A stretch of 36,742 nt of DNA, taken from Lentisphaerae bacterium RIFOXYC12_FULL_60_16 (GTDB taxonomy: Bacteria > Verrucomicrobiota > Kiritimatiellia > UBA8416 > YA12-FULL-60-10). The first letter of the stretch is position 1. Every line of letters begins with the position of its first letter. A program made the position numbers and the translations under genes. The notes under the pieces are model-generated. The model did not search any database. It saw nothing but the letters and a program-made list of their open reading frames with translations, and was not told the DNA's origin. Shown piece after piece: positions 1-8,608 of this stretch. The stretch lies in NCBI GenBank assembly GCA_001803315.1, contig MHBQ01000060.1:7981-44722 (forward strand). The letters run 5' to 3'.

Positions 1-2182
1 TCACGCTGCGGGAAACCACGGCAGCCCGTCCGTCCCCGAAACGCGCCCACACGTCAAGACGGTTGGTCCGCGTCAACGCCGAGACCGGTCCGGCCGCCAC
101 AAACGGCCCGCAGATGCCGTTTCCGGGTTGCCGGTTGGTCACCGTGTTCAGATTCGGCAGTAACTGGCGGGGACGGGACGATTCCTCCACGCCCATGCTT
201 TTTGCCATCCACCGGAGGGGTTCCTGGTAACGGTCAGCCTGGCAGGCGCCCGAAACCGTCACCAGCATACCCCCCTGCTCCACCCATCGAGCGAGACGTG
301 CCAACATCTCCTCCGGCACATTGGGTTCCGTGACATACAACACCTTCACCCCGGCCAGGCCCTCCGGCGACAGGTCCTCCTCTTCCACCATGTCGACCGG
401 GATGTTGGCATGCTGAAGGGCCTGATAGAGGTTGTAGGTCTCCGCCATGTAATCCACGGTATGACTGTTCAACCCGGTCATGGTGGCATCCTGGACCTGG
501 CGGGGCAATGCCTGGTCCAGCGCATCCCATGGCATGGCACTGCGCGGCATCAGGATGGCGGTCTGGGCAGCCGGCATGCGGCCCGGCCAGAGCAGGGATT
601 CCGCCGCCCCGATCATCCGGTGCGCCTCGGCCATGGCCGGCAACACCTTCACGTTGGCCGAATAACAGTTGCCCGGGAAATTGTATTCGGGCCCGAACAC
701 AAAATACTTGATGGCCTTGCCCCCACATCCAACGATGGCCATGATCTTCTGAAGGATTCCTTCTTCCAGCTGTCCGGCTGTCCGGGGAATCACGTATCCG
801 CCGAACTCCACCCCGCCCTTCCGGGCGCCGGCCCGCATGCGGGAACAGTAATAGGACCACTGGGAGGCCTGGCCATCCCCGAACCAATCCTCGGTCCACA
901 ACATCGTACAACCGCGCATTCTGCCGAATTCCAGCCAGTCATGCCCGCCCATGGCGGAATCGGGATGCTGCTTGTCGCCGTTGTTGGCCACCGGTCCCGG
1001 CACATAGAAACGGCCGGCGAAGAAATTCCAGTTAACCAGGATCGGCATATTGGTATAGAAGGCGGCCTCCAGTGCACGGGTTGAAATGGCGAAATGGCGC
1101 GATGAATCCCAGGGGAAAAAGCGCATGGTCCAGTAGAACAGCCGGCGGGATGCCAGATCGCGTGCCCCGCTGCGCCCCAGGGGAAACACCGCATCCCACG
1201 ATTTGGCGCCAAGATCACGGGGTTTCATCCCCTGGTCACGGAGGTAATCGCGGAACCGCTGCATGCCGGCCACGCTGTTCGTCAGCGCCCGAAACATGCC
1301 GGGATAATACCATCCCGGCTCGTCCGACATGGCAAAGACCGCCATATCCGTCGGCTCATACCCCACATCACGGAACGGCTTGGCCTGTTTCTCCGCCCAA
1401 TCCCGGATGGCGTCCGGGGTCACATCCGCCCCGTAATCAAAGGCATATCCCGGGGGGTTGTATACCGCCCACGCCGTACGGCGGTTCCCCGTGGTCAGCA
1501 GGATCTCGCGCTGACGCCGGTCCGGGGGAAGCATGATGGCGCTGAATCCCGCCGCGGATAATGTTTCGATGCCCTCCCGCAACGCGATCAGGTCGTTATC
1601 ACCGGCGATAAACCGGTCCACGATCGGAAAATGCTTCGGACGTTCCTCCGGCTTCACCACGGCCGTACGGAAAACCTCCCAGTAGCGCTGGTTGTAACCC
1701 GCCATGGTTGCCGCAGACGGATTCCCCGCTGCATCCTGGAAAATCAGGACACCCAGCGTTGGGCCGAACAACTCACCGGACAGGGCGATCACCTGGTCCG
1801 GTGTCGCATCGAATCGGATTTCCATTTCGACATGGGCCGGCTCGGTTATCTTGTTGAAGGAGGGCTTGGTTACCAGCGGAAACCCCCGCATGTAGGTGTT
1901 CGGATAGGCATGCGGCCCCGTGTAATGGCGGGCATGCTCGATATCAAACGCGGACCAGGCCGTCCATTGATCGTTGCTGGCCGGACGAGCGGCATCCTTG
2001 ACGCCAAACCCGATGGAAAAGACCTGGCCGTCCGGCTTGACCCCGGCCGAGGTCACCACCCGTCCCCTCCATTGGAACAGGGGTATTGCCTCCGCCTTCA
2101 AGGCCGCATCCGCAACCGGCGCCAACGCCAGCAACCATCCCGCCATCATCCAGTTCACGACCTGTTTTCGTTTGATTTGCAT
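1..2182 (-). CDS. Secreted GH42-like glycoside hydrolase, C-terminus beyond window
   Basis: This open frame is missing from the ORF track because it has no stop inside the window; I read 727 codons from ATG 2182 to the left edge. The start is preceded by GAGGG about nine bases upstream and lies 26 bp after the stop of the upstream gene, so the two are probably co-transcribed. The N-terminus has a basic stretch and then a hydrophobic run (NWMMAGWLLALAPVADA), which suggests export. The middle looks like a TIM-barrel glycosidase. SDEPGWYY (E288) and TEDWFGDG (E431) are candidate acid/base and nucleophile glutamates, spaced as in clan GH-A. The C-terminal part, with VKVLYVTEPNVPEEMLARL and WVEQGGMLVTVSGA, resembles the GATase-like trimerisation domain of GH42 beta-galactosidases. 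The exact family and substrate are uncertain. Confidence 0.7.
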   Translation of the reverse strand, partial: MQIKRKQVVNWMMAGWLLALAPVADAALKAEAIPLFQWRGRVVTSAGVKPDGQVFSIGFGVKDAARPASNDQWTAWSAFDIEHARHYTGPHAYPNTYMRGFPLVTKPSFNKITEPAHVEMEIRFDATPDQVIALSGELFGPTLGVLIFQDAAGNPSAATMAGYNQRYWEVFRTAVVKPEERPKHFPIVDRFIAGDNDLIALREGIETLSAAGFSAIMLPPDRRQREILLTTGNRRTAWAVYNPPGYAFDYGADVTPDAIRDWAEKQAKPFRDVGYEPTDMAVFAMSDEPGWYYPGMFRALTNSVAGMQRFRDYLRDQGMKPRDLGAKSWDAVFPLGRSGARDLASRRLFYWTMRFFPWDSSRHFAISTRALEAAFYTNMPILVNWNFFAGRFYVPGPVANNGDKQHPDSAMGGHDWLEFGRMRGCTMLWTEDWFGDGQASQWSYYCSRMRAGARKGGVEFGGYVIPRTAGQLEEGILQKIMAIVGCGGKAIKYFVFGPEYNFPGNCYSANVKVLPAMAEAHRMIGAAESLLWPGRMPAAQTAILMPRSAMPWDALDQALPRQVQDATMTGLNSHTVDYMAETYNLYQALQHANIPVDMVEEEDLSPEGLAGVKVLYVTEPNVPEEMLARLARWVEQGGMLVTVSGACQADRYQEPLRWMAKSMGVEESSRPRQLLPNLNTVTNRQPGNGICGPFVAAGPVSALTRTNRLDVWARFGDGRAAVVSRSV

Positions 2183-2208
2183 GTCATGACCCTCAGCCCC
2201 GGGGGCAT

Positions 2209-3174
2209 TTATCGTTCGCCTTCCACTCCAGCCACCGACCCGAACGCCTTCCAGGCTGCCGGATCGTTGGCTTTCAAAGCATCAAACCGCTGTTGTGACG
2301 TCAGGTGGTTCCATGATTCCGCCGACACGTTGCCGGCAGGGGATCGCGGGGACATGGTTGCCGGGGTCCGCGCTGGAAGCGGGACCGGTATGACAACCGG
2401 GGGTGTTGCCACGGGAACCGGCACGGGAGGCATGGCAGGAACAACCACGGATTCAGGTTTCACCGCCGATACAACCCGGTCGCCCGGCAGGGGGACGGCT
2501 TCAGCCGTCATGGTAACTTCAACGTCCCGGGGTACGGTACTGGTGGGGATAGTCGCCGGCCATTCCGGCCGGTCCGGGATACGGGAGACCGCATTCCGTT
2601 TGCTGAACGGATACTTTCGCAAGCGGTATTCCATGGCGTCAACGACAACGTGTCGCACGCCCCGCGCAGCATCCTGATCGACGATGGGGACTTGCTCCGG
2701 ACGCCCGGCATGTTCCTGAAGCGAACCGTAATAGCCGCCAAAGAGCCGGCTCCAGTTTGATTCCACGGCTTGCTGCTGGTTTCGCTCTTCCCGCAGGATT
2801 TGCAGGTACCGGGTAATCCGAAGCGCCACTTCAGGATCCACGGTATCCGCTCCCGTGCCCGATCGAAGCGCCTGGATGACCGGTTGCCAGGGCTCCAAAG
2901 CCGACTCCACTTTCCGCTGAAGCATCATACTCTTTGAATAAATGTGGTAGAGGTTCCATGCTTCGGCATCTTCAGGTGTTTGTCCGCCCGTCGGCCCGAA
3001 CAGTCGATCCGGATCGTCTTTCAGATGGGGTTGACCCACCGGCGGTTCAGGATGTCCCTGCCCTATCCCCGCCTGCGCAACGGCCATTACGAGCATGGCG
3101 CCCAAAAGACATCGGACAACGCGCCCGGTCGGATCGGGGGGTAACAATCCCCTGCCTCTCCCTGATTCAGTCAT
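2209..3174 (-). CDS. Exported protein of unknown function with Pro/Val-rich linker
   Basis: I do not recognise a family. The track begins at a GTG (3198), but ATG 3174 has AGGA seven bases upstream and gives a more normal signal peptide (RCLLGAMLVMAVAQAG), so I prefer 3174 and 321 residues. The mature part has a helical, charged region of about 150 residues (EDAEAWNLYHIYSKSMMLQR and following). Next comes a long low-complexity segment rich in Pro, Val and Thr (VPAMPPVPVPVATPPVVIPV), then a short C-terminal helix-rich piece (SWNHLTSQQRFDALKANDPA). This layout fits a periplasmic or cell-envelope protein with a flexible spacer. It lies just upstream of the GH42-like gene in the same direction and probably forms a two-gene operon with it. 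No catalytic motif is visible. Confidence 0.7.
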   Translation of the reverse strand: MTESGRGRGLLPPDPTGRVVRCLLGAMLVMAVAQAGIGQGHPEPPVGQPHLKDDPDRLFGPTGGQTPEDAEAWNLYHIYSKSMMLQRKVESALEPWQPVIQALRSGTGADTVDPEVALRITRYLQILREERNQQQAVESNWSRLFGGYYGSLQEHAGRPEQVPIVDQDAARGVRHVVVDAMEYRLRKYPFSKRNAVSRIPDRPEWPATIPTSTVPRDVEVTMTAEAVPLPGDRVVSAVKPESVVVPAMPPVPVPVATPPVVIPVPLPARTPATMSPRSPAGNVSAESWNHLTSQQRFDALKANDPAAWKAFGSVAGVEGER

Positions 3175-3281
3175 TCCATGATCCTGCCATCTCCCCACCC
3201 GTTAAAACAAGCCCAGAACACCCCTCGAAAACGAACACAACCTGGAGCGGCGGTGCGACTTCCCGTGAAATGACTTTGTAG

Positions 3282-3310
3282 TTGCGTGACCTAATATTTT
3301 GCATTTTAAT
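3282..3310 (+). promoter_or_regulatory. Candidate sigma-70-type promoter for the acyl-CoA dehydrogenase gene
   Basis: TTGCGT and TTTAAT are separated by 17 bp in the only AT-rich patch between the divergent genes. Transcription would begin near 3317, leaving a leader of about 80 nt before ATG 3395. This is a consensus match by eye only. Confidence 0.35.
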
Positions 3311-3394
3311 ACCGCCCGTACCTTCTCCAGCGGCAGGTTGTCAAGCATCCGGCCCGGGCAAGGAATTCAACCGGCGATTGATAGGGAGAAATCC

Positions 3395-4549
3395 ATGGAC
3401 TACGGACTGACTGAACTGCAGCTTGAAATCAAAGAAATCTGCCACAAGATCGGCGAAGAAAAAATGAAGCCGGTCCGTGAACATTATGATGAATCCGGAG
3501 AATTCCCCTGGGATATCGTCAAGGTATTTGCCGAGGCTGACCTGTTCCGTATTGCCATTAGTGAGGAATATGGCGGGATGAGCGGAGGCGTCATGGATAC
3601 CGTTATTGCCGTCGAGGAATTGTCGCGCGTGGATGGCGGGATTGCCCTCGCCCTGGCGGCCACCGGGCTCGGCACCTATCCCATTCTCCTCTACGGGTCA
3701 GACGAACAGAAAAAGAAATTTCTGCCCCGCATCGCATCCGGGAAATCCCTGGCCGCCTTCGGTCTTACCGAAGCGGAAGCCGGCAGTGACGCCGGCGGCA
3801 TCCGCACCACGGCCGTGCTGGATGGCAACGAATATATCCTGAACGGCACCAAGCAATGGATCACCAATGGCAGTGCGGCTGAAATTTACTCCGTCATCGC
3901 AATGACCAATCGCGCCAAGGGCGCCCGCGGAGCCAGCGCCTTCATCGTTGAAAAAGGAACACCCGGATTCACGTTCGGCAAGAAGGAAAACAAGATGGGC
4001 ATCCGCGCATCCGTCACGAGCGAACTCGTGTTCCAGGATTGCCGGATTCCCAAGGAAAACCTGATTGCCAAGGAAGGTATGGGCTTCATCGTGGCCATGA
4101 AGACGCTCGATTTCTCCCGTCCGGGCGTCGCCGCCCAGGCGCTTGGAATCGCCGCCGGTGCACTCGAGGAATCTGTCCGCTACAGCCGTCAACGCCGCCA
4201 GTTCGGCAAGTCCATCAGTGGATTCCAGGGCGTCCAGTTTATGCTCGCCGACATGGCCACCCAGGTCGAGGCAGCCCGCCTGCTCGTTTACCAGGCCGCC
4301 CGCCACATTGACACCGGAAGCAAGGACATTGCCAAGATATCGGCCATGAGCAAGCTGTTTGCAGCCGATACGGCCATGCGGGTGACCACGGATGCGGTCC
4401 AGATTTTCGGCGGCTACGGCTACATGAAGGAATACCCGGTCGAAAAGATGATGCGGGACGCCAAGATCACCCAGATCTATGAAGGCACCAACCAGATCCA
4501 GCGCGAAGTGATCGCGTTGTGCCTGATCAAGGAAGCGGCCTCCGTCTGA
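3395..4549 (+). CDS. Acyl-CoA dehydrogenase, short-chain type
   Basis: This FAD enzyme introduces a trans-2,3 double bond into acyl-CoA thioesters and passes electrons to ETF; it acts in the cytoplasm. The family layout is complete: an N-terminal helical domain, a middle beta domain with the FAD/substrate motif FGLTEAEAGSDAGG, and a C-terminal helical domain with QVFGGYGY-type sequence (QIFGGYGYMKEYPVEKMMRD). The catalytic base is the Glu in IYEGTNQIQRE, residue 363 of 384, which is the position typical of short- and medium-chain enzymes. The track start (3299) adds 32 unrelated residues; ATG 3395 has GGGAGA upstream and begins MDYGLTELQ, as family members do. No ETF, thiolase or CoA-ligase gene is adjacent, so the substrate cannot be read from context. 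It converges on proC. Confidence 0.93.
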   Translation: MDYGLTELQLEIKEICHKIGEEKMKPVREHYDESGEFPWDIVKVFAEADLFRIAISEEYGGMSGGVMDTVIAVEELSRVDGGIALALAATGLGTYPILLYGSDEQKKKFLPRIASGKSLAAFGLTEAEAGSDAGGIRTTAVLDGNEYILNGTKQWITNGSAAEIYSVIAMTNRAKGARGASAFIVEKGTPGFTFGKKENKMGIRASVTSELVFQDCRIPKENLIAKEGMGFIVAMKTLDFSRPGVAAQALGIAAGALEESVRYSRQRRQFGKSISGFQGVQFMLADMATQVEAARLLVYQAARHIDTGSKDIAKISAMSKLFAADTAMRVTTDAVQIFGGYGYMKEYPVEKMMRDAKITQIYEGTNQIQREVIALCLIKEAASV

Positions 4550-4583
4550 TCAGGGGACGAACGTCCCCCGGGCAGGGAGATCC

Positions 4584-4612
4584 GCTGAACCGCCGCCAAC
4601 CGGCGGTTCAGC
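4584..4612. terminator. Perfect 12-bp hairpin between convergent genes
   Basis: GCTGAACCGCCG, a 5-base loop (CCAAC) and CGGCGGTTCAGC form a perfect stem 35 bp after the acyl-CoA dehydrogenase stop. The hairpin includes the proC stop codon (TCA on the plus strand at 4608-4610). Neither side has a strong T-run, so it may be a bidirectional, U-poor terminator or an mRNA 3' end stabiliser. Confidence 0.55.
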
Positions 4613-5408
4613 CTTTGCTCAAAGCTTCGCTCCGCTGCATGGCGGCCTTCAGGGTGTCGCGAAGAATCGCCGTCATCTTGGATTTCTCCAATACCGCGAG
4701 ACCGGCCTCCGTGGTTCCGCCCGGCGAGGCTACCGCCTGGATCAAGGCACGGGCATCCATCCCCTGGTCCAACAGGACCCGGGCGGTTCCCTGCATGGTC
4801 TGCACGGCCAGCAGTCCGGCATCGTCCCGGTCCAATCCTTCTGCAACCGCCATCTCAATCATGCCGTTGACCACATACGCCAGGAAAGCGGGACCCGAAC
4901 CGCTAACCGCCGTGACCAGGTCAAACCGTGTCTCCGGCAATTCCAGGACACGGCCGAAACTGGACAACAACTCCTGTACGGTTTTCCGGTCAACCGCGGT
5001 AACCCCCCGGCCCGCGCAAAACACGCTCATGCCATGCCCCACCATGGCCGGCATGTTGGGCATGACCCGGACCAGGCGTGCTTTCGGCAGGATCGATTCC
5101 AGCCAGGCCAGCCGCTTGCCGGCCGCAATGGAAATGACCAGGTGTTCAGGTGTCATTTCCCCGGCTATCTCCGAAAGCACCTCCTGCATGGCCTGGGGTT
5201 TCACGGCCAACACCAGGACTTTGGCATTCGACACGACCACACGGTTACGTGAATACATGTTGATCCCGTAACGTTCCTTCAAAAGCCGACGCCGTTCCGC
5301 ACTGACATCCCCGGCTGAGATTTCATGGGGACCGGCCAACTTTGACCGGATCAAGGCCGCCACGATTGCTTCAGCCATTTTTCCCCCGCCAATAAACCCT
5401 ATTTGCAT
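4608..5408 (-). CDS. proC: Pyrroline-5-carboxylate reductase
   Basis: ProC catalyses the last step of proline synthesis, the NAD(P)H-dependent reduction of 1-pyrroline-5-carboxylate to proline, in the cytoplasm. The N-terminus carries the Rossmann motif MQIGFIGGGKMAEAI, followed by VLAVKPQAM, which contacts the cofactor. The C-terminal dimerisation domain holds the family signature, seen here as VSGSGPAFLAYVVNGM and ASPGGTTEAGLAVLE. I chose ATG 5408 over the track start at 5441 because GGGAG lies eight bases upstream and the protein then starts directly at the Rossmann strand. The length of 266 residues is normal. It is a single gene here, with proA and proB absent. It diverges from the response regulator and converges with the acyl-CoA dehydrogenase over a shared hairpin. 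Confidence 0.95.
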   Translation of the reverse strand: MQIGFIGGGKMAEAIVAALIRSKLAGPHEISAGDVSAERRRLLKERYGINMYSRNRVVVSNAKVLVLAVKPQAMQEVLSEIAGEMTPEHLVISIAAGKRLAWLESILPKARLVRVMPNMPAMVGHGMSVFCAGRGVTAVDRKTVQELLSSFGRVLELPETRFDLVTAVSGSGPAFLAYVVNGMIEMAVAEGLDRDDAGLLAVQTMQGTARVLLDQGMDARALIQAVASPGGTTEAGLAVLEKSKMTAILRDTLKAAMQRSEALSKG

Positions 5409-5463
5409 CGCATGCTCCCGTCGTTTCACCCACCCATTCAAACAAGCCCCGTTATTCTAGCGC

Positions 5464-5492
5464 TTGCCCTTCTCAACTCCAATGCCTATTAT
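5464..5492 (+). promoter_or_regulatory. Candidate sigma-70-type promoter for the response regulator gene
   Basis: TTGCCC and TATTAT are spaced by 17 bp. The expected start is near 5499, giving a leader of about 50 nt that contains CGGCGG and CCGCCG arms able to pair. The reading frame at 5549 has GGGG shortly upstream. The match was made by eye. Confidence 0.4.
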
Positions 5493-5548
5493 CAAAAGTG
5501 ATTCGGCGGTATAGGGTCCGACCCCGCCGTCTTAAATCCGTGGGGTAA

Positions 5549-6937
5549 ATGATGTATCGCATTTTACTGGTCGATAATGAAGCCACCATTTTAAGTGTGC
5601 TTCATACCCTTCTCAAAGCCGAGAACTACGACGTCAAATGCGCAAAATCAGGCAAAGAGGCACTTGAATTTCTCGAAATTGAAGTGTTTGACCTGATGAT
5701 CTCGGATATTCGCATGACGCCGATCGGCGGCATGGAACTGCTGAATTGGGCGCGGGCCAACCGTACGGACATGTCCGTCATCATGTTGACCGCCTATGGA
5801 ACCGTCGAAACCGCCATCGAAGCGATGAAGCAGGGGGCCTTCGACTATGTGACCAAACCGTTCAAGGTTGACGAACTCCTGATCACGATCCGTCGGGCAC
5901 TGGAATACAAGGAAGCGCTGGCAGAGAACCAGAATCTCAAGAGCCGTCTGAAAACCCAGTATCGGTTCGACAACATCGTGGCCGAAAGCCCCTCCATGCG
6001 GGCCGTCTGCGAGATGATCGAGCGGGTGGCCCCCACCGACACCACCGTCCTGATCTATGGGGAAAGCGGAACCGGCAAGGAATTGGTGGCCAAGGCCATT
6101 CACGCACACAGCCGTCGCAAGAGCATGAAATTTCTAGCCGTGAATTGCGCCGCCCTGCCCGAACCACTCCTGGAATCGGAAATGTTCGGATACGTCAAAG
6201 GGGCCTTCACCGGCGCCATTTGTACCCGCAAAGGCCTGTTTGAAGCCGCCGGCGACGGTACGATATTCCTCGACGAAATCGGATCCATGCCGCTCGCTAT
6301 TCAAAGCAAACTGCTACGGGTGCTCCAGGAAAAGGAAATCCGGCGGGTCGGCGGTAACGAGAATATTCCCGTCCAGGCCCGGGTGCTGGCGGCCACGAAT
6401 TCTCCGCTCGAGCAACTGATGAAGCAGGGACTCTTCCGCGAAGACCTGTATTACCGCCTGAGCGTCATCAACATCACCATCGAACCAATCCGCAACCGGC
6501 CTGAAGATATCATTCCACTCGCCTGCCACGTGCTCCGGGCTGAAATCCCCCAGGGCCGGGAACCGCCGGAACTCGACCCGGCTGTCATCGACATCCTCCG
6601 TAACTATTCCTGGCCCGGCAATGTCCGGGAACTGGAAAACGCGATCAAGCATGCCCTGACCTTTGCCCATGATAACATCATCACCCCCGATGTCCTCCCG
6701 CCCCGCATCCTGGAAACGGTCAAACTGCAAGGCCCCGCGGGCACATCGCCATCCGGCAACATCCCAACCGGCCACCAGTTCGAATCCCTGAAGGCCTTTC
6801 TCCAAAAGAAGGAAACCGATTACCTGAAACAGGTCATCGCCATGTATGGCGGAGACAAGGAAAAAGCGGCCAGTTCACTCAAGATCAGCCTCGCCACGTT
6901 GTACCGGAAACTGCCCAGGGAAGAAGCCGGGACCTGA
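5549..6937 (+). CDS. NtrC-family sigma-54-dependent response regulator
   Basis: This cytoplasmic two-component regulator activates sigma-54 RNA polymerase using ATP hydrolysis. The receiver domain (about 1-120) has phospho-acceptor D53 (LMISDIRM), T81 (MLTAYG) and K103 (VTKPFK). The usual second acidic residue near the N-terminus is Asn (LLVDNEA), which may alter Mg binding. The AAA+ domain (about 140-375) shows Walker A GESGTGKE (171-178), the sigma-54 contact loop GAFTGA (218-223) and Walker B GTIFLDEIG. A Fis-type helix-turn-helix is at the C-terminus (KAASSLKISLATLYRKL). Length (462) and domain order are standard. No histidine kinase is next to it, so it is an orphan here. ATG 5552 is an equally possible start. 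Its target genes are unknown. Confidence 0.93.
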   Translation: MMYRILLVDNEATILSVLHTLLKAENYDVKCAKSGKEALEFLEIEVFDLMISDIRMTPIGGMELLNWARANRTDMSVIMLTAYGTVETAIEAMKQGAFDYVTKPFKVDELLITIRRALEYKEALAENQNLKSRLKTQYRFDNIVAESPSMRAVCEMIERVAPTDTTVLIYGESGTGKELVAKAIHAHSRRKSMKFLAVNCAALPEPLLESEMFGYVKGAFTGAICTRKGLFEAAGDGTIFLDEIGSMPLAIQSKLLRVLQEKEIRRVGGNENIPVQARVLAATNSPLEQLMKQGLFREDLYYRLSVINITIEPIRNRPEDIIPLACHVLRAEIPQGREPPELDPAVIDILRNYSWPGNVRELENAIKHALTFAHDNIITPDVLPPRILETVKLQGPAGTSPSGNIPTGHQFESLKAFLQKKETDYLKQVIAMYGGDKEKAASSLKISLATLYRKLPREEAGT

Positions 6938-6952
6938 CGTAAATCTGCCCCG

Positions 6953-7972
6953 CTATAGGAAGCAGCGGGCCAACCACGCAATCATCAGGTCCAGCGGCGC
7001 CAGTATCCAGCGGGCCAGCGGCACAATGCCGAATCTCGCAAACACCACCAGGACGGTGTAGATAACCAGGAGTATCAGGAGCCCCTTCGACAGGCAACCG
7101 CCGGACCGGTGTTCCGAACGCATCCGCAGGTTGTAATCCGGGCCGTCCCGTTCCGCGGGATTGATCCACCAGCCGGGCAGTGCACTGTTCACCGTGCCAC
7201 GCTGAAATGCCTCCATGGATTCCAGGACCCCCGCCAAAGCAGCGGTCGAGGCCACATGGCCCTCCGCCCGGTGTACCGCATCCATGACCTCCGGCTCTGA
7301 ATTCGCGGGGCATGCCACCATCCCGGCAACCAGTCCATTCAACATGCTCAGGTCATTATGCCCGTTGCCGATTGCCAGGACCATGGAGGTATCGACCCCC
7401 AACTGTCCGGCCAGTTCGTGCAGGGCTATCCCTTTGGTGAAGGGAACCGGCCGTACATCCACGTGATTCCGGTATTCAAAAACCTGCACGTTGGGCAGGT
7501 CCCCCAATCGGCTTCTCAACAGGTTGGCGCCCATTCGTGCCGATGCTTCCGATTCAAAATGCAACAGCATCCGGTCCGGACGCCGCAACAGGGTCTTGCA
7601 TCCGAGCGTCATGCGGATCAACTGACGGTGCCACTCCTGGAGGATAAACCGCACCCGTCGCGCGTGCAGCCACATGTTCAGGCGTACCCGCAGGCTCCAC
7701 CAGAAATGGGGCACGTATCCAAGCGGCGAAAGGCTGAAGATATAGGCGTGACTGACCACGACGAAATCCGGTTCAAGCCCCAACGCCTGCATGGGCCTGA
7801 AGAAACTCCGGAAACTGCCCAGCGAACGTCCCGTACAGGCAACCCAGAAACACTGGTGCTCCGCCCGCAGTTGTTCCAGGCGGGATTGAAATTCACGGTA
7901 AAGGGGAAAATCGTTGGCTGGTCCGATCAACGTACCGTCAAGATCCGTAGCCAGCAGACGAATGCGCGCCAT
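6953..7972 (-). CDS. HAD-superfamily sugar-phosphatase-like protein with C-terminal membrane anchor
   Basis: Residues 1-265 form a HAD phosphatase of the Cof/sucrose-phosphatase type. Motif I is LLATDLDGTL (nucleophile D10, acid/base D12), motif II is ACTGRS, motif III is the Lys in PFTKGIAL, and motif IV is GNGHNDLSM. These enzymes remove phosphate from small sugar phosphates in the cytoplasm. After a hydrophilic linker with many charges, the last 45 residues are very hydrophobic (GLLILLVIYTVLVVFARFG and following), forming one or two membrane segments, which is unusual for this family. The start has GGGAG seven bases upstream. The gene lies 21 bp after the small unknown protein in the same direction and converges with the response regulator, only 15 bp away. 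The substrate cannot be told from the sequence. Confidence 0.85.
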   Translation of the reverse strand: MARIRLLATDLDGTLIGPANDFPLYREFQSRLEQLRAEHQCFWVACTGRSLGSFRSFFRPMQALGLEPDFVVVSHAYIFSLSPLGYVPHFWWSLRVRLNMWLHARRVRFILQEWHRQLIRMTLGCKTLLRRPDRMLLHFESEASARMGANLLRSRLGDLPNVQVFEYRNHVDVRPVPFTKGIALHELAGQLGVDTSMVLAIGNGHNDLSMLNGLVAGMVACPANSEPEVMDAVHRAEGHVASTAALAGVLESMEAFQRGTVNSALPGWWINPAERDGPDYNLRMRSEHRSGGCLSKGLLILLVIYTVLVVFARFGIVPLARWILAPLDLMIAWLARCFL

Positions 7973-7993
7973 AAAACTCCCGCAATGACCGGG

Positions 7994-8479
7994 CTAGAAA
8001 CCGCGATTTTCCAGCAGCGATCGCAATTCCTGCTGGAAACTGGCCAGATCTTCCTGGCTGGGCTTGTATCCCGGCTGGCTGGTTGCCACCGCCAGCCGCC
8101 CCATCTGGTCAAGCTGCCACTTGGCCGAAACCCCGTCGCTGAACGTCACCGTCCCGCTCACCAGGCTCCCCGGGACCATGATACGGTCCAGGCTAACCTG
8201 GACTGAGGACAGTCCGGCACCGGAATCCACACCATCCGCATCCATGGCATCCGGTTCAATCGCTCCGGCATCCGGGCCGGCCTTCTGCACAAGGGGGGTT
8301 GTTGGTGCGGTTTTGGCATTCTGGATTTCCACGTTAAGGTCCAGCACCAGGAAACGAACGTCCATAAACGTCATCTTGATGTTCAGTTCGGATGCCAGTC
8401 GTTTTTGAATTTCTGAAAGACCGGCGCCTTCCCCGGCCCACCGTGTAACCGTCGCCTTCTGCTCCTGTGTCAATTCCAT
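7994..8479 (-). CDS. Conserved-looking small cytoplasmic protein of unknown function
   Basis: This 161-residue protein has a good ribosome binding site (GGGGAGG, eleven bases upstream) and lies directly upstream of the HAD gene, probably as its operon partner. The N-terminal 50 residues are helical (TQEQKATVTRWAGEGAGLSE, then QKRLASELNIKMTFMDVRFL) and look like a small helix-turn-helix-like or dimerisation module. An Ala/Asp-rich linker follows (about 60-90), then a C-terminal domain predicted as short beta-strands (VSGTVTFSDGVSAKWQLDQM) and a closing helix. It has no signal peptide, membrane segment or catalytic motif. I recall similar proteins in Verrucomicrobiota-type genomes but can assign no function. 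Confidence 0.75.
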   Translation of the reverse strand: MELTQEQKATVTRWAGEGAGLSEIQKRLASELNIKMTFMDVRFLVLDLNVEIQNAKTAPTTPLVQKAGPDAGAIEPDAMDADGVDSGAGLSSVQVSLDRIMVPGSLVSGTVTFSDGVSAKWQLDQMGRLAVATSQPGYKPSQEDLASFQQELRSLLENRGF

Positions 8480-8522
8480 ATGCGAAAAACCTCCCCGATG
8501 ACACGCCGGCTCTCCCGATGGC

Positions 8523-8598
8523 TGGAGCCAGCTGTCGGGCTTGAACCGACGACCTGGTGATTACAAATCACCTGCTCTACCAACTGAGCTAAGCTGGC
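8523..8598 (-). tRNA. tRNA-Thr (anticodon UGU)
   Basis: On the minus strand the gene reads GCCAGCT at the acceptor 5' side and AGCTGGC at the 3' side, followed by discriminator T and an encoded CCA. The anticodon arm is GGTGA, loop TTTGTAA, TCACC, giving anticodon TGT for threonine ACA codons. The T-arm contains GGTTCAAGCC. Total length is 76 nt. Confidence 0.96.
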
Positions 8599-8608
8599 AC
8601 ACCATACT

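Noticed and set aside
1631-2677. 348-codon plus-strand ORF
   Set aside because: It spans the junction of two minus-strand genes with signal peptides and good ribosome sites and has no motif of its own.
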